From Pseudomonadota bacterium (GTDB lineage: Bacteria; Pseudomonadota; Alphaproteobacteria; Rhizobiales; Rhizobiaceae), in contig JAEXYH010000071.1 of the NCBI GenBank assembly GCA_023451735.1, positions 62,001 through 126,000 of the forward strand: DNA of 64,000 bases, read 5' to 3'. A model generated the notes under the pieces. That model saw only the letters and a list, made by a program, of their open reading frames with translations. It made no database searches and was not told where the DNA came from. Positions 33,958-42,352 of this stretch are shown here, in pieces. Every line of letters begins with the position of its first letter. Position 1 is the stretch's first letter. The translations under genes were made by a program, and so were the position numbers.

Positions 33958-34877
33958 CAGTAGCTCCTTGTCGGTCGGTCGAGGACGGTGCGTCCCATCA
34001 GGCTTGCGGTAAGATCGACGAGAAGCGTCGCGGTGCGGCCGCGCTCGTCGAGGAAGGGGTTGAGCTCGACCAGATCGAGGCTGGTGACGAGGCCGCTGTC
34101 ATGCAGCATTTCCATGACCAGATGCGCCTCGCGGAACGTGGCGCCGCCGGGAACCGTGGTGCCGACGGCCGGCGCAATCGACGGGTCGAGAAAATCAACA
34201 TCGAGGCTGACATGCAGCATGCCGTTGGCGGCCGCGACCTCGTCGATGAAACGGCGGATCAGCACTCCGACACCGTGTTCGTCGATGCTGCGCATGTCAT
34301 GCACGGTGACGGAATTGCGCTTGAGCGCCTCGCGCTCTGCCGGATCGACGCTGCGGATGCCGATCATGCAGAGATTGGCCGGATCGACGGCGTGGGAAAG
34401 CGGCGGCAGGTAGCCTTCGAAACCGGGCTGGCCGGTGTAATAGGCGGCAGGCAGGCCGTGCAGGTTGCCGCTCGTGGTCGATGTCAGCGTGTGGAAATCC
34501 GTGTGCGCGTCGAGCCAGAGGACGAAGAGCGGCCGGCCCTCATCTGCTGCATGACGTGCGACGCCCGCGACGGTGCCGGCGGAGAGCGCATGGTCGCCGC
34601 CCATGAAGATAGGCATGCCCTTGCCGGCTTCGCGATAGGCGACCTCGGTCAGGAGTTTCGTCCAGGCAGCGATCTGCGGCAGGTTGCGCACAGCCGGGTT
34701 GGGGTGGCGGACATCGGGAAGCTCGCCGATGGTGACATTGCCGATATCGGTGACCTCGTGGCCGAGACCTTTCAGTGCGCCCGCCAGATCCGCGACGCGC
34801 AGCGCGCTCGGGCCCATTTCACAGCCAAGCCGGGAAGCGCCGTCCTGAAGGGGAATACCGATAAGTCTGCAATGCAT
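33957..34877 (-). CDS. Arginase
   Basis: 306 aa, ureohydrolase family. The manganese-binding motifs are all visible: FMGGDHALSAG, LWLDAHTDFHT and SLDVDFLDPSIAPAVGT. Reaction: L-arginine plus water to ornithine and urea. ATG 34877 has GGAG 7 nt upstream. First gene of the leftward arginase-ornithine cyclodeaminase pair, divergent from an Lrp/AsnC regulator. The arrangement resembles the arginase/OCD pairs of Agrobacterium arginine and opine catabolism. Confidence 0.95.
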   Translation of the reverse strand: MHCRLIGIPLQDGASRLGCEMGPSALRVADLAGALKGLGHEVTDIGNVTIGELPDVRHPNPAVRNLPQIAAWTKLLTEVAYREAGKGMPIFMGGDHALSAGTVAGVARHAADEGRPLFVLWLDAHTDFHTLTSTTSGNLHGLPAAYYTGQPGFEGYLPPLSHAVDPANLCMIGIRSVDPAEREALKRNSVTVHDMRSIDEHGVGVLIRRFIDEVAAANGMLHVSLDVDFLDPSIAPAVGTTVPGGATFREAHLVMEMLHDSGLVTSLDLVELNPFLDERGRTATLLVDLTASLMGRTVLDRPTRSY

Positions 34878-34938
34878 GTCATCACTCCGTTTATCTGAAA
34901 ATGATCATGGTTACGTGGCGGATTGAATGGATCGATTT

Positions 34939-34958
34939 GCCAAAATTGATAATTTGGC
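34939..34958. promoter_or_regulatory. Candidate Lrp/AsnC operator between arginase and its regulator
   Basis: Inverted repeat GCCAAA-N8-TTTGGC with an AT-rich centre, 61 nt upstream of the arginase ATG and 35 nt upstream of the regulator ATG. Lrp-family proteins favour such AT-rich dyads. Confidence 0.45.
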
Positions 34959-34993
34959 TTTTCATTTCGGCAGCATGATCTATCAATTTGTCT

Positions 34994-35431
34994 ATGGATG
35001 AATTCGACCACAAGCTGGTGACGCTTTTGCGTCACGATGCTCGCCGCAGCATTTCGGATCTAGCGGCCGACCTCGGCACGTCGAGAGCCACGGTGCGCGC
35101 GCGAATGGAAAAGCTGGAGCGCAACCGAGATATCCTTGGTTATACGGTGATCCTCAGGGCCGATGCGGTGGAGCTTCCGGTGCGCGGCATCATGATGGTG
35201 GAGATCGAGGGGCGTGTTGCCGATCGTGTGATCCAGACGCTGGGCGGGTTTCCCGAGGTTTCCGAGATCCATACGACGAACGGTCGCTGGGATCTGATCG
35301 TCGAACTGGGCACGGCGACACTTGCAGATTTCGACAATGTGCTGCGCCGCATAAGGCTGGTTCAGGGCATCACCGCCAGCGAGACGAACCTGCTTCTGGC
35401 GACGCCGCGCAGCACGCGCGCGCGGCTCTGA
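34994..35431 (+). CDS. Lrp/AsnC family transcriptional regulator
   Basis: 145 aa. N-terminal HTH (LLRHDARRSISDLAADLGTSRATVRARMEKLE) and C-terminal RAM/AsnC ligand domain (RGIMMVEIEGRVADRVIQTL...). ATG 34994 preferred over TTG 34988. It is divergent from arginase/OCD with the dyad at 34939-34958 between them. Likely an arginine- or ornithine-responsive activator of the pair, as in rhizobial arginine catabolism. Confidence 0.93.
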   Translation: MDEFDHKLVTLLRHDARRSISDLAADLGTSRATVRARMEKLERNRDILGYTVILRADAVELPVRGIMMVEIEGRVADRVIQTLGGFPEVSEIHTTNGRWDLIVELGTATLADFDNVLRRIRLVQGITASETNLLLATPRSTRARL

Positions 35432-35535
35432 GTATTTTTGCCTGCCACTCCGATTCTGCCCGTTGACGGCCACAATCGACGCGCTTAGTCCTTTCGCCCT
35501 GCAATTTGATTTTCTTCAAGTCGAGACACCCTTCC

Positions 35536-36705
35536 ATGAATTTTATCAGACCGGATATCAGCGCCCGCGGGGCAGCGGCACCTCGCAGCGGCATTGGCGA
35601 AATCGTCACCTATGCCAGAGGTCGCGAGAACCTGATGCCGCTCTGGATCGGCGAGGGTGATCTGCCGACGCCGGATTTCATCACCAGGACGGCGGCGGAT
35701 GCGCTCATCGCGGGCGAGACCTTCTACACATGGACACAAGGTATTCCCGAGCTTCGGCAGTCGATCGTGCGTTATTACCAGCGCCATTACGGAAACGATC
35801 TTTCCGTTGATAACATCTATGTCACCGGATCAGGCATGCAGTCGATCGTGCTGGCCATCCAGGCGACGGTCTCGGCCGGCGATGAAATCATCTATTTTTC
35901 GCCGTCATGGCCGAATGCGATGAATGCCGCCCTCGTGGCCGACGTCAAGCCGAAGCCGGTCGTTCTCGATTTCATCGACGGGCAATGGAAGATCGATATC
36001 GATCGTCTGGCATCTGCAATCACCCCGAAGACCAAGGCTTTGTTCATCAACTCGCCATCGAACCCGACCGGCTGGACGGCATCGAAGGAAGATCTGGCCG
36101 CCGTTCTCGATCTCGTCCGCAAGCATGGCCTGTGGATCATCGCCGACGAGATTTACGGTCTCTATTACTTCGACGGCGCCCGCGCGCCGTCCTTCATGGA
36201 TGTAATGGATAAGGAAGACCGGATCATTTTTGCCCAGTCCTTTTCAAAGAACTGGTGCATGACGGGCTGGCGTGTTGGCTGGATGGTAGCGCCGGCGGAA
36301 ATCGGCCAGACGCTGACCAATCTCATCCAGTATTCCACTTCCGGCGTGGCGCAGTTCATGCAGAAGGGCGCGATTGCGGCGCTCGATCACGGCGACGATT
36401 TCGTCCGCACCAATATCGAAAGGGCTCGCACCTCGCGGGACATTCTCTGCGACGCGCTGGTGGCGACCAACCGGGTCGAGACCCGCAGGCCGCCGGGGGC
36501 GCTCTATTCGTTCCTCAAGATTGATGGGGTAACAGATGCGCGGGCGGAAGCGTTCAAGATCGTCGATGCCACTGGGGTAGGTCTCGCGCCTGGTTCGGCA
36601 TTCGGACCGGGCGGAGAATCGTTCCTGCGCGCCTGTTATCTGCGCGATCCGAGGCAGATTGAGGATGCGGCCGATCGGCTGGGCAGTTATATCCGCGCGC
36701 TGTAA
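35536..36705 (+). CDS. PLP-dependent class I/II aminotransferase
   Basis: 389 aa from ATG 35536; the open frame extends to 35506. Fold type I motifs: INSPSNPTG, WIIADEIYGLYYF and the PLP lysine in AQSFSKNWCMTGWRVGW. The N-terminal arm PLWIGEGDLPTPDFI is the usual substrate-binding lid. Substrate is not deducible: aspartate-, aromatic- and arginine/ornithine-related aminotransferases look alike here. Its position 104 nt after the Lrp regulator suggests a role in amino-acid breakdown next to arginase. It is followed by a palindromic repeat at 36711. Confidence 0.9.
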   Translation: MNFIRPDISARGAAAPRSGIGEIVTYARGRENLMPLWIGEGDLPTPDFITRTAADALIAGETFYTWTQGIPELRQSIVRYYQRHYGNDLSVDNIYVTGSGMQSIVLAIQATVSAGDEIIYFSPSWPNAMNAALVADVKPKPVVLDFIDGQWKIDIDRLASAITPKTKALFINSPSNPTGWTASKEDLAAVLDLVRKHGLWIIADEIYGLYYFDGARAPSFMDVMDKEDRIIFAQSFSKNWCMTGWRVGWMVAPAEIGQTLTNLIQYSTSGVAQFMQKGAIAALDHGDDFVRTNIERARTSRDILCDALVATNRVETRRPPGALYSFLKIDGVTDARAEAFKIVDATGVGLAPGSAFGPGGESFLRACYLRDPRQIEDAADRLGSYIRAL

Positions 36706-36710
36706 GACGC

Positions 36711-36764
36711 CTAGGGCAGTTCCGGGCCAAAAACCGGTTCCTGCTTTTGCGGGAATTGCTCTAG
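36711..36764. repeat. Palindromic intergenic repeat (rhizobial small-repeat type)
   Basis: CTAGGGCAGTTCC (36711-36723) pairs with GGAATTGCTCTAG (36752-36764) at 11 of 13 positions. The interior holds CCGGGCCAAAAACCGG and a CTGCTTTTGCGGG stretch. The AGAGCAATTCC core is a familiar element scattered through Rhizobium and Agrobacterium genomes. The right arm contains the stop codon of the GntR gene. It sits between two convergent genes and may double as a bidirectional terminator. Confidence 0.6.
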
Positions 36765-37432
36765 TTTTCCAGCCAGCGACGGCCTGACGCCGTGAGATGC
36801 GAATGCATCGCCGCCTGGGCAGCCAGCGGGTCTCGTGCTTCAAGTGCTGCCAGGATGGCGTGATGCTCCGTCAGGGCCGAAGTCCAGCTATCCGTCGTCT
36901 CGAAATGCCCGCGGATGCCGGCCGTCATCGGGCTGTGGCGTTCGTCAAACAGGTTTTCGACGATTTCCGCCAGCAATGTATTGCCGGTGCTTTCGGCGAT
37001 GATCAGGTGAAACGCCCTGTCCTGTTCCAGCGGTTTTCGCGTATTGGCGATGTCGTCGGCCATCGCTTCGAGCGTCACGCGCAGCGTCGCCAGCGTCTTC
37101 TCCGTCATCGTTGCCGCCGCCTGGACGATGATGGCGCTTTCGATCACCGCCCGCGCCTGCATCAGCTCCGACGGGCTTTCGCCAAGAGAACGGCCATTGC
37201 CGGACGGCTTTGCCGTGTTGAGCACATAGATGCCCGAACCCATGCGGATCTCGATCGTGCCATCGATCTCCAGCGCGATCAGCGCTTCGCGAAGTGAGGG
37301 GCGTGATACGCCGAGTTGCTGGGCAAGCTCGCGCTCTGCGGGAAGACGTGTGCCTGCCTCGTATTCACCGGTGGCTATGAGGTGCCGCACGCGGTCTGCG
37401 GTCTGTTGATAGAGACGTCGAGTATCCGTCAT
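36761..37432 (-). CDS. GntR family regulator (FadR/FCD subfamily) of the L-fucose operon
   Basis: 223 aa. An upstream open extension to 37912 runs antisense into the divergent transporter gene and is rejected; ATG 37432 fits the family start MTDTRRLYQQTADRV. The winged HTH has LPAERELAQQLGVSRPSLREAL (residues about 28-50 in two parts). The FCD domain shows metal-ligand positions DRAFHLIIAES, EHHAILAAL and HSHLTASG. It is divergent from the sugar ABC genes and N-terminally similar to the GntR protein at 54664. Its stop codon lies inside the 36711-36764 repeat. Confidence 0.92.
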   Translation of the reverse strand: MTDTRRLYQQTADRVRHLIATGEYEAGTRLPAERELAQQLGVSRPSLREALIALEIDGTIEIRMGSGIYVLNTAKPSGNGRSLGESPSELMQARAVIESAIIVQAAATMTEKTLATLRVTLEAMADDIANTRKPLEQDRAFHLIIAESTGNTLLAEIVENLFDERHSPMTAGIRGHFETTDSWTSALTEHHAILAALEARDPLAAQAAMHSHLTASGRRWLEN

Positions 37433-37517
37433 TGAGGTCAGGCCAATTGCGTATTTCGTAAGCAGATAAAAGCCAGTTGGCGTCAAAATCTGGCATGAAG
37501 CAAGAAAAATCTGCAAA

Positions 37518-37580
37518 TTGGCTTGACCAAATCTTCCGGGCGAGATTTGATAATCGGCAAGAGCCCTGGGAAGCTCTTGC
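37518..37580 (+). promoter_or_regulatory. Promoter, GntR-type dyad and 5'-UTR hairpin of the fucose transporter operon
   Basis: TTGG-N5-CCAA (37518-37530) overlaps a possible -35 TTGACC (37523-37528), with TTTGAT 17 nt further (37546-37551). A perfect 8-bp hairpin GCAAGAGC / GCTCTTGC (37557-37580) ends just ahead of the GAAGAGGAG ribosome-binding site at 37582-37590. The dyad has the half-sites expected for an FCD-type GntR repressor. Confidence 0.4.
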
Positions 37581-37597
37581 GCGAAGAGGAGATCGCG

Positions 37598-39145
37598 ATG
37601 GGAGGAGTGCCGCAACCTGCAGGCATGCGGGAGCATGCCGTGCTGTTGAAGCTTGAGGGTGTGTCCAAGGAATTCCCGGGCGTCAAGGCCCTTTCGGACG
37701 TCAGTTTCGATCTGCGCGCCGGCGAGGTGCATGCTGTTTGTGGCGAGAACGGCGCGGGAAAGTCGACGCTGATGAAGATCATCAGCGGCGTTTATCAGCA
37801 GAATTCCGGCTCTATCACCTTCAAGGGGGAGCCGGTGCAGTTTGCCTCGACCTTGCAGTCGGAAGCGGCCGGCATTGCCATTATCCATCAGGAGCTGAAC
37901 CTCGTCCCGCATCTGACGGTGGCGGAAAACATCTATCTCGCCCGCGAGCCACGACGGGGTTTCCTCGTCGACCGGAAGAAGCTGATCGCGGACGCAAAAC
38001 GTTGTCTCGACCGGCTCGGCGTCGATATCGACCCGAATGTGCAGGTGCGAACGCTGTCCGTCGCGCAGTGCCAGATGGTGGAGATCGCCAAGGCTTTGTC
38101 GCTTGATGCGACCGTGCTGATCATGGACGAGCCGACCTCATCGCTTACCGAGCAGGAAGCGCAGCTTCTATTCAAGGTGATTCGAGACCTGAAGGCCCAA
38201 GGCACCGGTATCATCTATATCTCGCACCGGCTGGACGAGATGGCGGAGATCGTCGATCGCGTTACCGTGCTGCGGGACGGCCGGTATATCTCGACCGACG
38301 ACTTTGACTCGCTGACCGTGGACGACATCGTGGCGCGCATGGTCGGGCGGTCGCTGGAGGACAAGTTCCCCGAGCCGGCGCGGGTGCCGGGCGACGAGGT
38401 CATCTTTTCGGCAACCGGCCTGACCAGACGCGGGGTGTTCTCCGATGTCGGTTTCCAGATCCGTCGTGGCGAGATTCTTGGTTTCGCCGGGTTGATGGGG
38501 GCGGGACGTACGGAAGTGGCGCGTGCCATTTTCGGGGCGGACACGCTCGATGCAGGCACGATCATGCTGGACGGCGCCGAGTTGAAGATCGGCGATCCGC
38601 GCGGCGCCATCGAGGCGGGCATTGCCTATCTTTCCGAAGATAGGAAGGCGCAAGGGTTGGCGGTGAAGATGCCGGTCGACGCTAATCTGGTCATGGCACG
38701 GATGGAGGCGGTCAGCAGCCGGTTTGGCGTGATCGACCGCAAGCGGCATCGTGAGGCGGGACGGCGATATGTCGATCTGTTGAATATCCGCACACCGAGT
38801 TTAAGCCAGCCGGTACGGCTGCTTTCAGGCGGCAACCAGCAGAAGATCATCATCGGCAAATGGCTGTTCCGTGAGCCGCGCATCATGTTCTTCGACGAAC
38901 CGACGCGGGGCATCGATGTCGGGGCGAAATTCGCCATCTACCAGATCATGGACGAGTTGGCGGCGCGCGGCATCGGCGTCGTGCTGATCAGTTCGGAACT
39001 GCCGGAAGTCCTCGGCATGTCCGACCGCGTCGCCGTCTTCCATGGCGGGCGCATCACCGCGACGCTTACGACGCGCGACACCTCCCAGGAAGAAATCATG
39101 CATTACGCGTCCGGCAGCGGCCGGCGCGGCGAACAGGGATTGTGA
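37598..39145 (+). CDS. Sugar ABC transporter ATP-binding protein (tandem NBD, RbsA/MglA-like)
   Basis: 515 aa from ATG 37598, which has GAGGAG 7 nt upstream; an extension to 37523 would start inside the operator. NBD1: GENGAGKST, LSVAQCQM, LIMDEPTSSLT. NBD2: GLMGAGRTE (degenerate Walker A), LSGGNQQK, MFFDEPTRGIDVG. Typical carbohydrate CUT2-class ATPase. First gene of the importer, 4 nt before the permease gene. Context (fucose oxidation enzymes downstream) indicates L-fucose or a related 6-deoxysugar or pentose as substrate. Confidence 0.94.
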   Translation: MGGVPQPAGMREHAVLLKLEGVSKEFPGVKALSDVSFDLRAGEVHAVCGENGAGKSTLMKIISGVYQQNSGSITFKGEPVQFASTLQSEAAGIAIIHQELNLVPHLTVAENIYLAREPRRGFLVDRKKLIADAKRCLDRLGVDIDPNVQVRTLSVAQCQMVEIAKALSLDATVLIMDEPTSSLTEQEAQLLFKVIRDLKAQGTGIIYISHRLDEMAEIVDRVTVLRDGRYISTDDFDSLTVDDIVARMVGRSLEDKFPEPARVPGDEVIFSATGLTRRGVFSDVGFQIRRGEILGFAGLMGAGRTEVARAIFGADTLDAGTIMLDGAELKIGDPRGAIEAGIAYLSEDRKAQGLAVKMPVDANLVMARMEAVSSRFGVIDRKRHREAGRRYVDLLNIRTPSLSQPVRLLSGGNQQKIIIGKWLFREPRIMFFDEPTRGIDVGAKFAIYQIMDELAARGIGVVLISSELPEVLGMSDRVAVFHGGRITATLTTRDTSQEEIMHYASGSGRRGEQGL

Positions 39146-39149
39146 GAGC

Positions 39150-40202
39150 ATGGCCGATATGACCAGCGAAAAACCGGTGCAGCAGCCGGCCCAGCCTAAA
39201 GGTCAGGGGCGCCGTCTCAGTGAGCGACAGAAAGACATCATCCAGAAATTTGCCGCACTCGGCAGTCTGCTCGTGCTGGCCGCAGTCTTTTCCGCCACCA
39301 GCAGTGCCTTCTTCACCGTCGGCAACGGCATGACGATCGCCCTGCAGGTGACCTCTATCGCGCTGCTGGGCATCGGCGCGACCTATGTCATCATTACCGG
39401 CGGTATCGATCTCTCGGTCGGCTCGGTTTTAGCGCTGGCAGGTGTTGTCGCGGCGCTTGCGGTGAAGGAACTGCAATTGCCGATCTGGATCGGGATGCTG
39501 CTCGGTATTCTGACGGGTTCGCTTTGTGGCCTGATCAACGGTTTTGTCATCACCCAGCTCAAGCTTCCGCCCTTCATCGCCACGCTCGGCATGATGTTGA
39601 TTGCGCGTGGCGTGGCGTTGCAGATTACCGGTGCAAGGGCGGTTTCGGGACTTGGCGAGGCGTTCGGGCAGCTTGGTAACGGATCGCTGTTTCGTATTGA
39701 ATCGATTGATGAACAGGGGTTTCCTATCGTCGGTTTTCCCGGCATTCCCTATCCGGTCGTGCTGATGATTGTCATCGGCTTTATCGCGGCCTTTGTGCTG
39801 AACCGGACTGTGCTTGGCCGTTATATCTATGCGATCGGCTCCAATGCCGATGCGGCGCGGCTTTCCGGCGTCAACGTCTCGCGCGTCACGGCCTTCACCT
39901 ATGTCGTGTCGGGTACGCTTGCGGGCCTTACCGGCTGTGTGTTGATGTCCCGCCTCGTTACCGCCCAGCCGAACGAGGGCGTGGCTTATGAACTCGATGC
40001 AATCGCCAGTGCCGTAATCGGCGGCACCTCGTTGATCGGCGGCGTCGGTACGATTTCGGGCACGATGATCGGCGCCTTCGTCATCGGCATCTTGCGCAAC
40101 GGTTTGAACATGAACGGCGTCTCCGCCTTCACCCAGCAGATCATCATCGGCCTCGTCATTCTGGTCACCGTCTGGATCGACCAGCTGCGCAACCGCCGCT
40201 GA
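39150..40202 (+). CDS. Sugar ABC transporter permease (RbsC-like)
   Basis: 350 aa from ATG 39150; upstream extension to 39042 overlaps the ATPase in another frame and is rejected. BPD_transp_2 family with about nine hydrophobic segments. Characteristic blocks: GIDLSVGSVLALAGVVAAL near residue 85-105, GRYIYAIGSNADAARLSGV near 228-247, and GGTSLIGGVGTISGTMIGAF. The long cytoplasmic N-terminus (MADMTSEKP...SERQKDIIQ) is common in this family. Lies between ATPase and binding-protein genes. Confidence 0.94.
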   Translation: MADMTSEKPVQQPAQPKGQGRRLSERQKDIIQKFAALGSLLVLAAVFSATSSAFFTVGNGMTIALQVTSIALLGIGATYVIITGGIDLSVGSVLALAGVVAALAVKELQLPIWIGMLLGILTGSLCGLINGFVITQLKLPPFIATLGMMLIARGVALQITGARAVSGLGEAFGQLGNGSLFRIESIDEQGFPIVGFPGIPYPVVLMIVIGFIAAFVLNRTVLGRYIYAIGSNADAARLSGVNVSRVTAFTYVVSGTLAGLTGCVLMSRLVTAQPNEGVAYELDAIASAVIGGTSLIGGVGTISGTMIGAFVIGILRNGLNMNGVSAFTQQIIIGLVILVTVWIDQLRNRR

Positions 40203-40308
40203 GGAGAAAGGGCGTGGCCGGGGACCGGGCCTGAACATGCCAAACCAGGGGAAGGGGAGGAGCCTTCCCTCACAACGGACCTTTTGGGGTCATTCGAGGA
40301 GGAAAGAC

Positions 40309-41253
40309 ATGCGTAGACTTGCAACGGTCCTGATGGCGTCGGCACTTGCCTTTGCCGGGACAACAGCCGCTTCGGCGGGCGAAATCGCCGTCATCGTCAA
40401 GACGGTCAACTCGACCTTCTGGCAGAACGTGCAGAAGGGTGCGGAAGCCGCGATCGGTGGTGCCAAGGGCGAGCACACGATGACCTTCCAGGGCCCGGCA
40501 GCGGAATCCGCCATCGCCGACGAGGTCAACATGGTCGAGAATGCCGTCAACCGCAAGGTGGCTGCGATCCTGCTTGCGCCGTCCGATCCGGATGCGCTCG
40601 TGCCGGCGGTGAAGAAGGCCTGGGAAGCGCGCATCCCGGTCGTCATCATCGACAGCCAGCTTTCCGAAGGTTCGGACAAATATTACCAGTCGTTCCTGGC
40701 GACCGATAACCGCAAGGCCGGTGAACTGGCGGCCAAGGCGCTGATTGAGAAGGTCGGCGAGACCGGCAAGATCGCCGTCATGTCCTATGTTGCCGGTGCC
40801 GGTTCGGAAATCGGCCGCGTCGGTGGTTTCACCGATTACATCAAGGCCAATTCCAAGCTGGAAATCGTCGGGCCTTATTATTCGCAGTCGCAGATGGCGA
40901 CCGCGCTCAACCAGACCACCGACGTTCTGGCCGCCAACAGCGACCTGAAGGGCATTTTCGGTGCCAACGAACCGACGGCGATCGGCATGGGCCGGGCGAT
41001 CAAGCAAGCCGGCAAGGCGGGCAAGGTCGTGGCGATCGGCTTTGACGGAAACCAGGACCTGCAGGAATTCGTGAAAGACGGCACGCTGACCGCGACCGTC
41101 GTCCAAGGCTCCTACCAGATGGGCGAAAAGGGCATCGAGACGCTGCTCTCCATTCTCGGCAAGCAGAAGGTCGAGAAGACTGTCGATACCGGTGTCGTCG
41201 TGGTGACGAAGGACAATATCGACAAACCTGAAGCCAAGAACGTTCTCTACTAG
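40309..41253 (+). CDS. Sugar ABC transporter periplasmic binding protein (RbsB-like)
   Basis: 314 aa from ATG 40309 with a strong GAGGAGGAAA upstream. Sec signal peptide MRRLATVLMASALAFAGTTA with cleavage after ASA. Peripla_BP_4 fold: the mature start GEIAVIVKTVNSTFWQNVQK and the block NEPTAIGMGRAIKQAGKAGK are standard. The ligand is a sugar, inferred as L-fucose from the operon. It is followed by a GC-rich stem-loop at 41264 that separates transporter and enzyme genes. Confidence 0.93.
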   Translation: MRRLATVLMASALAFAGTTAASAGEIAVIVKTVNSTFWQNVQKGAEAAIGGAKGEHTMTFQGPAAESAIADEVNMVENAVNRKVAAILLAPSDPDALVPAVKKAWEARIPVVIIDSQLSEGSDKYYQSFLATDNRKAGELAAKALIEKVGETGKIAVMSYVAGAGSEIGRVGGFTDYIKANSKLEIVGPYYSQSQMATALNQTTDVLAANSDLKGIFGANEPTAIGMGRAIKQAGKAGKVVAIGFDGNQDLQEFVKDGTLTATVVQGSYQMGEKGIETLLSILGKQKVEKTVDTGVVVVTKDNIDKPEAKNVLY

Positions 41254-41263
41254 ACAGACCGGT

Positions 41264-41287
41264 GCGCGGGTGATTTTTCGCCCGCGC
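41264..41287 (+). terminator. Stem-loop between sugar-binding protein and enzyme genes
   Basis: 7-bp stem GCGCGGG / CCCGCGC with a 10-nt T-rich loop, 10 nt after the binding-protein stop. No T-tract follows, so partial termination or mRNA stabilisation is likelier than a full stop. Confidence 0.5.
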
Positions 41288-41322
41288 GCTTCATTCGATC
41301 ACGATCGGGATTTCAAGATATC

Positions 41323-42348
41323 ATGAAGGTTTCGGACAGGCGCAGGCTACGCAATCGCGACGTCTCGTTTACGCTTATGGGGCTGGGCTGTGCCCAAATG
41401 GGCAATCTCTACCGGCTGACCCCTTATCAGGAATCGCTCGGCGCCTTTGAGGCGGCCTGGGACGCAGGAATACGGTATTTCGATACGGCGCCGTTTTATG
41501 GATATACCCGCTCGGAACGCCGTTTAGGCACGATGGTAACGGACCGCGAACGGGACGATTACGTGCTGAGCACCAAAGTCGGCCGTCTGATGGTGCCGGA
41601 TGCCTCGGTAGGTCCGGAAGAGGATGCCTTCGTTGCGCCGTTGCCGTTCCGGCCGACCTATGATTACCGCTATGATGCGATCCTGCGCTCGTTCGAGGAC
41701 AGCCGCCAGCGGCTGGGCATGTTTGCCCCCGACGTGCTTTTTGTCCACGATATAGGTCGCGCGACCCATGGCGATCGTCACCAGCATTACTGGGACCAAC
41801 TAACCAAGGGCGGCGGGTTTCGGGCGCTCGGTGAGTTGCGCACTGCCGGTCTCATCAAGGCGATCGGGCTTGGCGTCAACGAATGGCAGGCGATCGCCGA
41901 CGCGATGGATGAATGCGATATCGATGTGTCGATGCTGGCCGGTCGATACACACTGCTGGAACAGGAAAGCCTGCCGCTTCTGGATCGCTGCCACAGCGAG
42001 GGCGTCGGCATCATCGTGGCCGGGGCCTTCAATTCCGGCCTTCTGGCGGGAAATCGCAAATTCAACTATGCCGAAGCGTCTGCCGATATCTTGGCCCGCG
42101 TCGGCGAGATCGAGGCGGCTTGCGAGGCCGAAGGTGTTGCCATGCAGGCAGCGGCGCTCGCCTTTCCGGCGCTGCATCCGGCTGTCGTCAGTGTCGTCTC
42201 AGGTGCGCGCAATGCCGAGCAGATGAAGGCCAATGTTGGCTGGTTTGAGCAAGAGATTCCGTCCTCCTTCTGGACCAGGCTTAAGGACAGGGGCGTGATT
42301 GCAGCCGACGCATCGGTTGCAAGCGACATATCCGTTAAAGGTGGCTGA
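41323..42348 (+). CDS. Aldo/keto reductase, probable L-fucose dehydrogenase
   Basis: 341 aa AKR with the usual tetrad: Asp and Tyr in GIRYFDTAPFYGYTRSERRLG (split), Lys in YVLSTKVGRLM, His in DVLFVHDIGRATHG. The subfamily with PFYGYTRSERRLG covers D-threo-aldose 1-dehydrogenases (L-fucose, D-arabinose, L-galactose). Inferred reaction: L-fucose plus NAD(P)+ to L-fuconolactone. First enzyme gene of the cluster; 4 nt before the lactonase gene. It could also accept other aldoses of the same C2-C4 configuration. Confidence 0.88.
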   Translation: MKVSDRRRLRNRDVSFTLMGLGCAQMGNLYRLTPYQESLGAFEAAWDAGIRYFDTAPFYGYTRSERRLGTMVTDRERDDYVLSTKVGRLMVPDASVGPEEDAFVAPLPFRPTYDYRYDAILRSFEDSRQRLGMFAPDVLFVHDIGRATHGDRHQHYWDQLTKGGGFRALGELRTAGLIKAIGLGVNEWQAIADAMDECDIDVSMLAGRYTLLEQESLPLLDRCHSEGVGIIVAGAFNSGLLAGNRKFNYAEASADILARVGEIEAACEAEGVAMQAAALAFPALHPAVVSVVSGARNAEQMKANVGWFEQEIPSSFWTRLKDRGVIAADASVASDISVKGG

Positions 42349-42352
42349 CAAG

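Noticed and set aside
37433..37912. N-terminal extension of the GntR protein at 36761
   Set aside because: The added 160 residues are the reverse image of the divergent ABC ATPase gene and its promoter; the GntR family start fits ATG 37432.
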